Positions 1-5,744 of a stretch of 5,941 bases of DNA are shown one piece after another. The position numbers and the translations under genes were made by a program. Position 1 is the first letter of the stretch. Each line of letters begins with the position of its first letter. This DNA comes from an uncultured Coriobacteriaceae bacterium (GTDB lineage: Bacteria; Actinomycetota; Coriobacteriia; Coriobacteriales; QAMH01): assembly GCA_902783925.1 (NCBI GenBank), contig CACZSV010000225.1, positions 1 to 5,941 of the forward strand. Direction: 5' to 3'. A model generated the notes under the pieces. It did not search any database, was not told the origin of the DNA, and worked only from the letters and a program-made list of their open reading frames with translations.

Positions 1-1066
1 CGCCCTTGAGCACTTGCTCGTCGTCGTAAGCAAAGCCCACGTCCTTGAACACGATGTCGTGGTCCGAAGCTTCGAACGTCATCGCGCCTTCGGCTGTCGG
101 CGTATCGTAGATTTCCATGAGGCGATTTGCGGAAACCTGCGAGAGGAACACCTCCGCAATCATGGTCAAGCTCTGGTCAAACGGCGCATAAACACGTGTG
201 ATGACCAGCAGGAATATGAACAGCATCATGAAGTCGATCTGACCAGATGCGATAAGGTTCGCACCCACCAGGATGGTAGTAGCAACACCAAGGCGCATGA
301 TCACACTTGCGCCATTCACGAACAAGCCTGTAGCCAGTTCACCTTTGATCATCGTGTTCTCGTGCGCATCGATTTTGCCATAAAGCGTATCAAGGTAACG
401 TTGTTCCTGGTTCGTTGCGTGGATTTCACGAATGTTCTCGAGTGCTTCCTGAATGCCGTCGGAAACGTCCAAAGCCGCCGCTTTGGTCCTCTCAGCGTTA
501 CGCTCAGCCATCCTGCGGCTTCCGAACAGCAGCACGAAAGCTGCAGGCACTCCCCACAGGCATGCAATGGCCAGCCGCCAATCCATTGCAAAAAGTATGA
601 CAGCGATGATTGCCGTCGATATGTAGCTGCCATAGAGGTAACCCAGCGCATGGGACCATACATGCTCCATGCGGTTTACGTCGCCCATGATCGTTTCGGT
701 CAGGTCAGCCAGGTCGCGTTTTCCAAAAAAACTGAGCGGAAGCTTGCGCAAGCGTTCAGCCAGTCCGACGCGCATGGTTTTGACTTCATCGTAGACCAGC
801 CCATACGTTGTCTGGTACTGCTGGTAATGCGTGATGAAGGAAAGGATTACAAATGCGAGCACGCCCAAACTGAACAGGAGAACGCCTGGCAAAGGCGCTC
901 CATTGGTAAGCGTGTCCACGAATTGCATCATGAGTAGGTAGAGAATGCCCATGCCACCCATGACCACGAGGTTCACGATAACGGTCCATGTTGTGCCCTT
1001 CTTCACATTAGAGACACCCTGGTCCGAGAGCGCGAATTTCCGCTGGAACTTCTTATCGAACAACAT
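1..1066 (-). CDS. ABC transporter half-subunit B, membrane domain plus start of ATPase domain (partial, cut by left edge)
   Basis: This reading frame starts at the ATG at 1066 and stays open for 355 codons to the window edge. It is a type IV (exporter-fold) ABC half-transporter. Hydrophobic segments lie near residues 27-48, 59-79, 137-157, 160-174, 243-265 and 268-285, giving the usual six helices. The DWR motif (residues 162-164) after the third helix and the LPLSFFGKRDLADL segment (109-122) are typical intracellular-loop features. The ATPase domain begins near residue 328 (DIVFKDVGFAYDDEQVLKG), and the window ends just before Walker A, so ATPase competence cannot be judged. The start overlaps the end of the preceding transporter gene by 14 nt. 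A GGAGG at 1073-1077, six nt upstream of the ATG, supports this start. Translational coupling and heterodimer formation with that neighbour are inferred. The substrate is unknown. Confidence 0.93.
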   Translation of the reverse strand, partial: MLFDKKFQRKFALSDQGVSNVKKGTTWTVIVNLVVMGGMGILYLLMMQFVDTLTNGAPLPGVLLFSLGVLAFVILSFITHYQQYQTTYGLVYDEVKTMRVGLAERLRKLPLSFFGKRDLADLTETIMGDVNRMEHVWSHALGYLYGSYISTAIIAVILFAMDWRLAIACLWGVPAAFVLLFGSRRMAERNAERTKAAALDVSDGIQEALENIREIHATNQEQRYLDTLYGKIDAHENTMIKGELATGLFVNGASVIMRLGVATTILVGANLIASGQIDFMMLFIFLLVITRVYAPFDQSLTMIAEVFLSQVSANRLMEIYDTPTAEGAMTFEASDHDIVFKDVGFAYDDEQVLKG

Positions 1067-2870
1067 ACTTGGCCTCCGCTCGCTCCTTCGAGATTCGCCA
1101 TTGGACGGCTTGGTTGTAGTCGTCCCACATGCGGGCGTACAACCCGCCAGCATCCACCAGCGCATCGTGCGTTCCCTGATCAACTATTACGCCGTGATCG
1201 AGCACGATGATTTTGTTGGCGCCGACCACCGTCGACAGGCGATGGGCGATCATGATGACGGTACGATTATGCGTAAGCGTGGCGAAGGCCTTTTGTATGA
1301 GCACTTCGTTTTCAGGGTCGGCGAAAGCGGTCGCTTCGTCGAGCACGACGATAGGCGCGTCCTTCAAAATGGCGCGGGCCAAAGCGACGCGCTGCTGCTC
1401 GCCGCCGGAAAGATAGGTACCTTCCGCGCCGATTATCGTATCTATGCCCTTTGGCAATTTGGCGATGATGTCGTCGCACTGTGCCGCGGCAAGAGCCGCT
1501 TCAATCTCCTCGCGCGTGGCTTCCGGGCGCGCAGCTCGGACGTTTTCAAGAATCGATGTCTTGAACAGACGACTGTTTTGAAAAACGAAGGCAATTTGCT
1601 TCATGAGGACGTGTGGTTCGATGTTGCGCACGTCGACGCTGCCCACTTCGACTGCGCCTCCTGTGACATCCCAAAATCGCGGAATCAAGCTGGCGGCGGT
1701 GGTCTTGCCGCCGCCGCTGGGACCGACCAAAGCTACTGTTTGGCCAGGCTCGACTATAAACGAGACATGGTCCAGTGCTGGCTCTGCTGCGCCATCGTAG
1801 GTGAAGCTCACGTCCTTGAACTCGACGCGGTTCCCCTGCGGCATCTCGGGGTTTTGCGCGACGTCGAGTGCTGGAGCGCTCATGACCGGGCGAATGCGGC
1901 CGAGAGCTGTACTGGCTAACATCATGCCGCTTGCCGCGAACATGATCTTCGCCAACGCCGTCGAGATGATGGCGGAAAACACTGCGTAAAATGCGAAGTT
2001 TGTCACGAAGCTTGCGAAGTTACCCGAGGCAAGTGCATCCGGTGCCAGAAGAAGGGCCACGGGGACCAAAAAGACGAACGCGCCTTCGGTAAAGGTGAGA
2101 TTGATTGACTGAGGGATCCGGCAGACATCCCCTTGGTAATGGCTCGCCTTTGCGCTGTAATTGTCGATGGCCTCCTTGAAGGCCCTGAAAGAATAGACTG
2201 TCTGCTGGAACACCTTCACCACAGGAATGCCGCGTACGTACTCCGTTCCCGCCTTGCTCATGCGGTCTTGCGCGGCTTGATATTCTTCCATGAGCTTGGC
2301 GTTCTTGCCACCCATCATGGTGAACATCGATGCGACGGAGATGACGGCGGCGATCAGACAGGCAGCGCCCATGCGCCAGTCGAACACGAACATGAGGACG
2401 ATCATGGCGACGAACATCGTTGCGGTGCCTACGATATCAGCTAGATTGTGTGCAAGAAGCGTTTCGGTTTCTGCGGAAGCTCCATCCAGCCGGTTGCGGA
2501 TGAGACCGCTTGCATTGCTGTCGAAATAACCGAGCGGCACGTTCATCAAGTGCGCCATACCCTGCTTGCGGATATTGGATGCCGTACGGAATGCCGCCAG
2601 ATGCGTGCACATGAGCGCTAAGAAATACACGGCGATGCCCGCTACTGCGAAAGCGAATGCCACCCAGCCATAATCGGCGATGGAGCCTGCCGCGCTCCAG
2701 TCGGGTGCAACGGCAACCAAATCACGCGTCACGAGCCATACGCAGATATAGGGCACCATGCTCAGGGCCATGGCGATGGCGGAGAGTGCGAGCCCTAAGA
2801 AGGTCAGGCCCTTTCGTTCGCCAGCATAGTCTAGGAGAACGGAAAGGTCCCCCCGTTTCTTCTTAGCCAT
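1053..2870 (-). CDS. ABC transporter half-subunit A, fused permease and ATPase (type IV exporter fold)
   Basis: This is a complete 605-residue protein, the normal size for a half-transporter with a fused membrane and ATPase domain. Membrane segments lie near residues 22-45, 67-88, 144-163, 166-186, 260-280 and 286-310. The ATPase domain starts near 349 and has every expected motif: Walker A GPSGGGKTT (383-391), Q-loop Q431, signature LSGGE (487-491), Walker B ending in D511 with catalytic E512, and switch H543. All are canonical, so this half should be catalytically active. The D-loop region reads ATAFADPENE, which I associate from memory with the YbtPQ/IrtAB-like metallophore transporter branch; that link is only suggestive. 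AAAGGA at 2876-2881, five nt before the ATG, supports the start. The gene overlaps its partner subunit by 14 nt. The sequence does not establish direction of transport (import or export) or substrate. Confidence 0.96.
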   Translation of the reverse strand: MAKKKRGDLSVLLDYAGERKGLTFLGLALSAIAMALSMVPYICVWLVTRDLVAVAPDWSAAGSIADYGWVAFAFAVAGIAVYFLALMCTHLAAFRTASNIRKQGMAHLMNVPLGYFDSNASGLIRNRLDGASAETETLLAHNLADIVGTATMFVAMIVLMFVFDWRMGAACLIAAVISVASMFTMMGGKNAKLMEEYQAAQDRMSKAGTEYVRGIPVVKVFQQTVYSFRAFKEAIDNYSAKASHYQGDVCRIPQSINLTFTEGAFVFLVPVALLLAPDALASGNFASFVTNFAFYAVFSAIISTALAKIMFAASGMMLASTALGRIRPVMSAPALDVAQNPEMPQGNRVEFKDVSFTYDGAAEPALDHVSFIVEPGQTVALVGPSGGGKTTAASLIPRFWDVTGGAVEVGSVDVRNIEPHVLMKQIAFVFQNSRLFKTSILENVRAARPEATREEIEAALAAAQCDDIIAKLPKGIDTIIGAEGTYLSGGEQQRVALARAILKDAPIVVLDEATAFADPENEVLIQKAFATLTHNRTVIMIAHRLSTVVGANKIIVLDHGVIVDQGTHDALVDAGGLYARMWDDYNQAVQWRISKERAEAKYVVR

Positions 2871-2884
2871 AGATATCCTTTCAA

Positions 2885-2904
2885 AAGTTAATTAGAACTA
2901 ACTT
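2885..2904 (-). promoter_or_regulatory. operator-like inverted repeat at the transporter transcription start
   Basis: The minus strand reads AAGTTAGTTCTAATTAACTT, with six-base arms AAGTTA/TAACTT around an eight-base centre. It sits just downstream of the candidate -10 box and would cover the transcription start, a usual position for a repressor. Its inner 16 bases match the site upstream of the methyltransferase gene at 12 of 16 positions, including both outer arms. The TTAG and CTAA elements loosely recall DtxR-type metal-dependent repressor boxes, but the spacing differs, so no regulator family is assigned. Confidence 0.42.
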
Positions 2905-2907
2905 CAT

Positions 2908-2935
2908 ATGATAGAACATCAAGGCGCATATGCAA
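2908..2935 (-). promoter_or_regulatory. candidate promoter of the ABC transporter operon
   Basis: On the minus strand TTGCAT (2935-2930) is followed after 16 nt by TATCAT (2913-2908). The -10 element matches the sigma-70 consensus at five of six positions, and the -35 at three of six. It lies in an AT-rich gap about 40 nt before the transporter start codon, with predicted transcription start near 2901. It implies that the transporter pair can be transcribed separately from the methyltransferase gene upstream. Based on inspection only. Confidence 0.45.
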
Positions 2936-3021
2936 TAGTAAAGTTTGCATTAAATAACTTTGCTACGAGAGGATGACATTAAGCAGTGCCAGGGCTGGAG
3001 CCCATTTCCCGCCACATGCTC

Positions 3022-4461
3022 TCACCAGGCGAACACGGCCAGGCGGTTGTTCACGTTTTTGCCGAGTGTCGCGGCGAATAGCTTGCCACGCAAGGTGTGT
3101 TTGCGCATCTCTATGTTGTAGCTCCGCTCCCAAACGAGTTGCAGACGCGGCTCGAGCTCAACGAACTCCTCGCCGGAGTCGGTACCCCACTTGAAGGTGG
3201 CGTTGGTGTTCTTGATAGCGTCGTGCTGTTTCGAGTGCTTCACCATGAACATTGAGTTCATCTCGGTGACGAGCCAGCCGTGCTCGAATGAGTTGCAGAG
3301 CATGTGAAGGCAGGCGGCCGTCTGCTCCTTGGTGAAGTACTCGAGTACGCCCTCCATTACCACGATAGTGGTTGAGCGGTCCTTTGGTAGCTGCTTCGTC
3401 CAGGCCCCGTCGAGCGCATCGCCATCAAGCATCGTGCAGCGCGGGCGGTCCTCGTAGACCTTACGACGCACGGCAATCTGGTCGGGTAGGTCCACGTCGA
3501 ACCATTCGATTTGCCCGTTGTCGACCTGGCTGAACTTGTCGTCGAACCCACAGCCCAGGTTGATGCACAGGGCTTCGGGGTACTGCTCGATGAGCGCCCG
3601 CAGCGCGTCGGCGAACATGATGGTGCGTGCGACCACGCCCTCATGCGAAAGGAACGGGTCGTACTTGCTCACGTCTACGCCCAGCGAGCTGATGATCTCG
3701 GCTGCCTTCTCGTCGCGGATGCGCGGGTTCGGTCGGGCCGTCTCACTTGCGCGTATCGCCAGTGTGACGAGTGCCGTCTCCTGGACGTCGCCGAACTGGA
3801 GCTGCTGGCCAGATACGTCAGCTGGCTTGCGTGCGACCAGGTGAAGTCGGAACTTCTTCTGAGCTTCCAGCTTAACTGGTACAAGCCCGGATGCCATGCA
3901 GAACGTGCGGACTTCATCGAGCGTATAGGCGCACACGTCGCCGTGGCCCACGAGGTTTGCCAGGGGCATTTCCACGTGGTTCATGAGCCACACGATGGGT
4001 GTGGCGGTCGTGTAATCGCGCAAGACTAGCTTGCCACCGGGGCGCAGCACGCGCGCGACCTCGTTGAAAAACGATTGCGGGTTCGGGTAGTGATGGAAGC
4101 TGTTCGCACAGATGACGGCATCGAAGTTCGCGTCGTCAAACGGCAAGTTCTCGGCATCGCCCACGACAAAACGCGCGTTTTCGATGCCCTTCGTGTCCGC
4201 GACCTCGACCATTCGAGGCGTCAGGTCGAGCCCCGTGTAGCGCTTGTCCGAGAACTCGGATGCTAGTAGCTCGATCATTGGGCCCGTACCGCAGCCCACG
4301 TCGAGAAGGTCTTCGAAGCCGTCTTTCTTCAACTCATCGAGAATGGGCGGGTAGTCGTCCTTGCACATCTCGTAGATCCCTGCATGGCCGCTGTCGTAAA
4401 CCTCTGCAGCCTTTGTGAATTCCCTGATCGAAAGCTCCTTGTATTCGGCTTCGCTCTTCAT
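3022..4461 (-). CDS. tandem SAM-methyltransferase fusion: Methyltransf_11/UbiE-like domain plus LCM/TcmP-like O-methyltransferase domain
   Basis: This 479-residue protein carries two complete SAM-binding folds. The N-terminal domain (about 1-205) has motif I DVGCGTG (54-60), an acidic strand-2 end GLDL (77-80), GDAENLPF (101-108), and the post-motif VLRPGGKLVL (138-147), typical of Methyltransf_11/UbiE-like enzymes. The C-terminal domain (about 222-479) has VQETALVTLAIRA (226-238), RIRD (247-250), a second motif I NLGCGFD (301-307), DVDLP (322-326) and EGVLEYF (370-376), the pattern of the leucine-carboxyl-methyltransferase/TcmP family, which methylates carboxylates or hydroxyls. Neither site appears degraded. 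There is no signal peptide or membrane segment, so it should be cytoplasmic. ATGs at 4482 and 4473 are alternatives; 4461 is preferred because GGAGAG lies four nt before it. The substrate is unknown. The transporter operon downstream, which shares an operator-like motif, suggests that a modified small molecule is exported or imported. Confidence 0.9.
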   Translation of the reverse strand: MKSEAEYKELSIREFTKAAEVYDSGHAGIYEMCKDDYPPILDELKKDGFEDLLDVGCGTGPMIELLASEFSDKRYTGLDLTPRMVEVADTKGIENARFVVGDAENLPFDDANFDAVICANSFHHYPNPQSFFNEVARVLRPGGKLVLRDYTTATPIVWLMNHVEMPLANLVGHGDVCAYTLDEVRTFCMASGLVPVKLEAQKKFRLHLVARKPADVSGQQLQFGDVQETALVTLAIRASETARPNPRIRDEKAAEIISSLGVDVSKYDPFLSHEGVVARTIMFADALRALIEQYPEALCINLGCGFDDKFSQVDNGQIEWFDVDLPDQIAVRRKVYEDRPRCTMLDGDALDGAWTKQLPKDRSTTIVVMEGVLEYFTKEQTAACLHMLCNSFEHGWLVTEMNSMFMVKHSKQHDAIKNTNATFKWGTDSGEEFVELEPRLQLVWERSYNIEMRKHTLRGKLFAATLGKNVNNRLAVFAW

Positions 4462-4465
4462 GTGT

Positions 4466-4471
4466 CTCTCC
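4466..4471 (-). promoter_or_regulatory. ribosome binding site that selects the methyltransferase start
   Basis: The minus strand reads GGAGAG, four nt before the ATG at 4461. The two upstream in-frame ATGs (4473 and 4482) have no comparable purine-rich sequence at proper distance; the one at 4482 directly follows a stop codon. Start at 4461 therefore gives the most natural N-terminus (MKSEAEYKEL). Initiation at 4482 by termination-reinitiation from the short upstream ORF remains possible. Confidence 0.55.
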
Positions 4472-4482
4472 ATTCGTTGCAT

Positions 4483-4536
4483 CTAGAGTTTCATGTGCAG
4501 CGTGTCGGCGACCCCCTCGAAGGTCCTGTTCTGCAT
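4483..4536 (-). CDS. 17-codon upstream ORF ahead of the methyltransferase (leader peptide or gene remnant)
   Basis: The short frame encodes MQNRTFEGVADTLHMKL and ends in TAG. That stop directly abuts the ATG at 4482 and is in the same frame as the methyltransferase. GAGGAG at 4544-4549, seven nt upstream, is the strongest ribosome binding site of this transcription unit, so translation is likely. The peptide has no run of a single amino acid, which argues against a classical attenuation leader. The FEGVADTL stretch resembles the N-terminal region of LCM/TcmP-type methyltransferases and is weakly similar to FGDVQETALVTL in the C-terminal domain of the adjacent protein. It may be the leftover start of an older methyltransferase gene or a coupling ORF. 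Homology over such a short stretch is uncertain. Confidence 0.45.
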   Translation of the reverse strand: MQNRTFEGVADTLHMKL

Positions 4537-4543
4537 ATGATTG

Positions 4544-4549
4544 CTCCTC
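4544..4549 (-). promoter_or_regulatory. strong ribosome binding site of the 17-codon upstream ORF
   Basis: The minus strand reads GAGGAG, seven nt before the ATG at 4536. It is closer to the anti-Shine-Dalgarno consensus than the site in front of the methyltransferase itself, suggesting that ribosomes load here first and that the downstream gene may be expressed partly by coupling. Confidence 0.5.
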
Positions 4550-4555
4550 AGAAAT

Positions 4556-4571
4556 GTTAGATAAAGCTAAC
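4556..4571 (-). promoter_or_regulatory. operator-like inverted repeat upstream of the methyltransferase unit
   Basis: The minus strand reads GTTAGCTTTATCTAAC, with perfect five-base arms GTTAG/CTAAC around six bases. It lies 19 nt before the start codon of the upstream ORF and directly after a good -10 hexamer. It matches the 16-base core of the repeat before the ABC transporter at 12 of 16 positions, and that copy has a very similar distance (16 nt) to its start codon. The pair suggests one shared regulator for both units. The regulator is not encoded within the window, unless it is the MerR protein, whose likely site looks different. Confidence 0.42.
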
Positions 4572-4572
4572 T

Positions 4573-4578
4573 ATTTTA
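4573..4578 (-). promoter_or_regulatory. candidate -10 element of the methyltransferase unit
   Basis: The minus strand reads TAAAAT, five of six matches to the -10 consensus, in an AT-rich stretch one base upstream of the inverted repeat. I find no convincing -35 hexamer at 16-18 nt upstream, and no extended -10 TG. The promoter may be weak or depend on an activator. Confidence 0.35.
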
Positions 4579-4678
4579 TTCTCGCACAAGCCTGGGCAGA
4601 TTTGAACCAAAGAAAATGAAGCGCAAGTTTTCAGTTTCGTTCTAGGCTGCACTATGTGCTCAGAACAAGGCCTGTGAA

Positions 4679-4695
4679 GAAGTTTTAACAACTTC
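4679..4695. repeat. short inverted repeat GAAGTT/AACTTC in the divergent promoter region
   Basis: GAAGTT and AACTTC form a perfect six-base-pair stem around a five-base TTAAC loop, 11 nt upstream of the rightward -35 element. No U-run follows on either strand, so it is not a convincing terminator. It may be an additional regulator site or chance in an AT-rich gap. Confidence 0.25.
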
Positions 4696-4706
4696 GAGAA
4701 AATTGC

Positions 4707-4737
4707 TTGACTTAAACCATGGTTTAAGTCGCACAAT
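4707..4737 (+). promoter_or_regulatory. MerR-type promoter of the aldo/keto reductase-merR operon
   Basis: TTGACT (4707-4712) is followed after 19 bp by CACAAT (4732-4737). The -35 matches consensus well (TTGAC) and the -10 at four of six positions. A 19-bp spacer is too long for efficient unaided sigma-70 use, and is characteristic of promoters that MerR-family proteins activate by distorting the spacer DNA. The spacer is filled by a perfect palindrome. Predicted transcription start is near 4744, leaving a leader of about 46 nt before the reductase ATG. Confidence 0.75.
4709..4730. promoter_or_regulatory. perfect 22-bp palindrome, probable MerR-family operator
   Basis: The half site GACTTAAACCA is repeated in perfect inversion with no spacer, centred between 4719 and 4720. 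Its outer end overlaps the -35 hexamer and the rest occupies the -35/-10 spacer, as in MerR-family operators. The CTTAAA-TTTAAG frame resembles the CTTAGAG-CTCTAAG type of site known for AdhR/NmlR-like regulators of aldehyde and electrophile stress. Binding by the MerR protein encoded at the right edge is inferred from operon structure. Confidence 0.72.
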
Positions 4738-4775
4738 CCTTTCCGACGACGTCGTGTAACAACTGAAACCTATGG

Positions 4776-4781
4776 AAAGGA
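4776..4781 (+). promoter_or_regulatory. ribosome binding site that selects the aldo/keto reductase start
   Basis: AAAGGA lies eight nt before the ATG at 4790. The alternative in-frame ATG at 4772 precedes this element and has no purine-rich sequence before it, so the shorter protein starting MADIKFPK is preferred. Confidence 0.65.
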
Positions 4782-4789
4782 ATTCTTTC

Positions 4790-5731
4790 ATGGCAGACAT
4801 CAAGTTTCCAAAAATCGCTCTCGGCGCATGGGCCTGGGGCAATGATGGTACTTTTGGAGGCAGCATCGATGCATCCGAGCTTAAAGCCGTTTTCGATACT
4901 GCGATGGCATCTGGTCTCAACCTCTGGGATACTGCCTACGCCTATGGCATGGGCACCTCGGAAAAAGTACTTGCTGGCTTCTTGAAGGATTTGCCGCGAG
5001 ACAGCTATTTAGTATCTGACAAGTTGACTCCACAATGCGTGAATGTTTCCGCCGACAATCCCGTGGCCGCAATGCACGACATGCAGCTGAATCTCATGGG
5101 ACTTGATCGCTTTGATGTCTACTGGGTGCATAACACGTCCGAAGCTCCCAAGTGGACCCGTGTGCTTGCCGAGTTCTTCGAAGGTCGCGATGACGCTCCT
5201 ATGATTGGCGTGTCAAATCACAATCTGGCCGAGATTAAGGAGGCTGACGCCATTTTGCGCGAACATGGTCTGAAACTCGGCGCGGTTCAGAACCATCTAA
5301 GTCTGATCAATCGTTCATCTATCGATTCAGGCATCCTTGACTGGTGCAAAGCCAACGACGTCGTGTTCTTCTCGTATATGGTGCTCGAGCAGGGTGCGCT
5401 CTCTGGACAATACGATACAACCCATCCCATGCCCGAAGGATCTGCTCGCGCGCAAACGTATAATCCCATCCTTGATAAGATCGAGGTACTCAATTCCAAA
5501 CTCGCCGAGGTCGCCAATGCGCATGGTGTCGGTGCTGCGCAGGTGCCCATAGCCTGGGCTATTGCGAAGGGCACGCTCCCCATCGTGGGCGTGACCAAGG
5601 AGCGACACGTGACCGACGCTGCGGCTGCAGCTACCGTCGAGCTAAGCGAAGTCGAAGTCATCGAGCTCGAAGAACTTGCAGACACGCTCGGAATTAACGC
5701 GATTCGCTTCTGGGAAAAGGTTATGGACTAG
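4790..5731 (+). CDS. aldo/keto reductase
   Basis: This 313-residue protein has the usual length for an aldo/keto reductase, a cytoplasmic TIM-barrel enzyme that reduces aldehydes or ketones with NAD(P)H. The catalytic tetrad is complete: D47 and Y52 in WDTAYAYG, K78 in VSDKL, and H114 in YWVHN. Other family landmarks are GAWAWG (12-17), the GVSNHN loop, QNHLSLINR, and the C-terminal GVTKERHVTDA cofactor-binding segment. The start at 4790 is chosen over 4772 because a ribosome binding site sits between them. The gene is followed 13 nt later by a merR gene, and it is preceded by a MerR-type promoter, so expression is probably induced by a signal sensed by that regulator. The natural substrate is unknown; reactive aldehydes or quinone-like compounds are plausible from the AdhR/NmlR-like operator. 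No truncation or missing key residue is seen. Confidence 0.95.
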   Translation: MADIKFPKIALGAWAWGNDGTFGGSIDASELKAVFDTAMASGLNLWDTAYAYGMGTSEKVLAGFLKDLPRDSYLVSDKLTPQCVNVSADNPVAAMHDMQLNLMGLDRFDVYWVHNTSEAPKWTRVLAEFFEGRDDAPMIGVSNHNLAEIKEADAILREHGLKLGAVQNHLSLINRSSIDSGILDWCKANDVVFFSYMVLEQGALSGQYDTTHPMPEGSARAQTYNPILDKIEVLNSKLAEVANAHGVGAAQVPIAWAIAKGTLPIVGVTKERHVTDAAAAATVELSEVEVIELEELADTLGINAIRFWEKVMD

Positions 5732-5744
5732 GAGGGAACCATAT

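Noticed and set aside
14..937. Long plus-strand open frame opposite the partial ABC subunit
   Set aside because: It is rich in His, Arg, Cys and Gln with no recognisable domain and is antisense to a frame with clear membrane helices. It is a codon-bias shadow.
945..1919. 324-codon plus-strand open frame opposite the ABC ATPase domain
   Set aside because: It lies antisense to intact Walker A, signature and Walker B motifs, shows no domain, and has shadow-like composition.
2926..2933. GCATATGC eight-base palindrome upstream of the transporter
   Set aside because: It is too short to be distinguished from chance and partly overlaps the candidate -35 region.
2940..2961. AAAGTT/AACTTT inverted repeat in the gap before the transporter
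   Set aside because: The arms are short, nearly all A/T and ten bases apart in an AT-rich gap, and it does not match the shared 16-base motif. Chance is likely.
2992..3003. GGGCT/AGCCC inverted repeat downstream of the methyltransferase, considered as a terminator
   Set aside because: The stem is only five base pairs with a two-base loop, sterically poor, and no U-run follows on the minus strand.
3511..4029. 172-codon plus-strand open frame opposite the methyltransferase fusion
   Set aside because: It is fully antisense to the two-domain protein, with no domain of its own and no convincing independent promoter.
4660..4920. 86-codon minus-strand open frame crossing the divergent promoter and reductase start
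   Set aside because: It would run antisense through the reductase start and the MerR operator. The protein shows no recognisable motif.
5287..5685. Serine- and alanine-rich minus-strand open frame opposite the reductase
   Set aside because: Low-complexity composition is expected from the reverse complement of the reductase codons, and the reductase is complete on the other strand.
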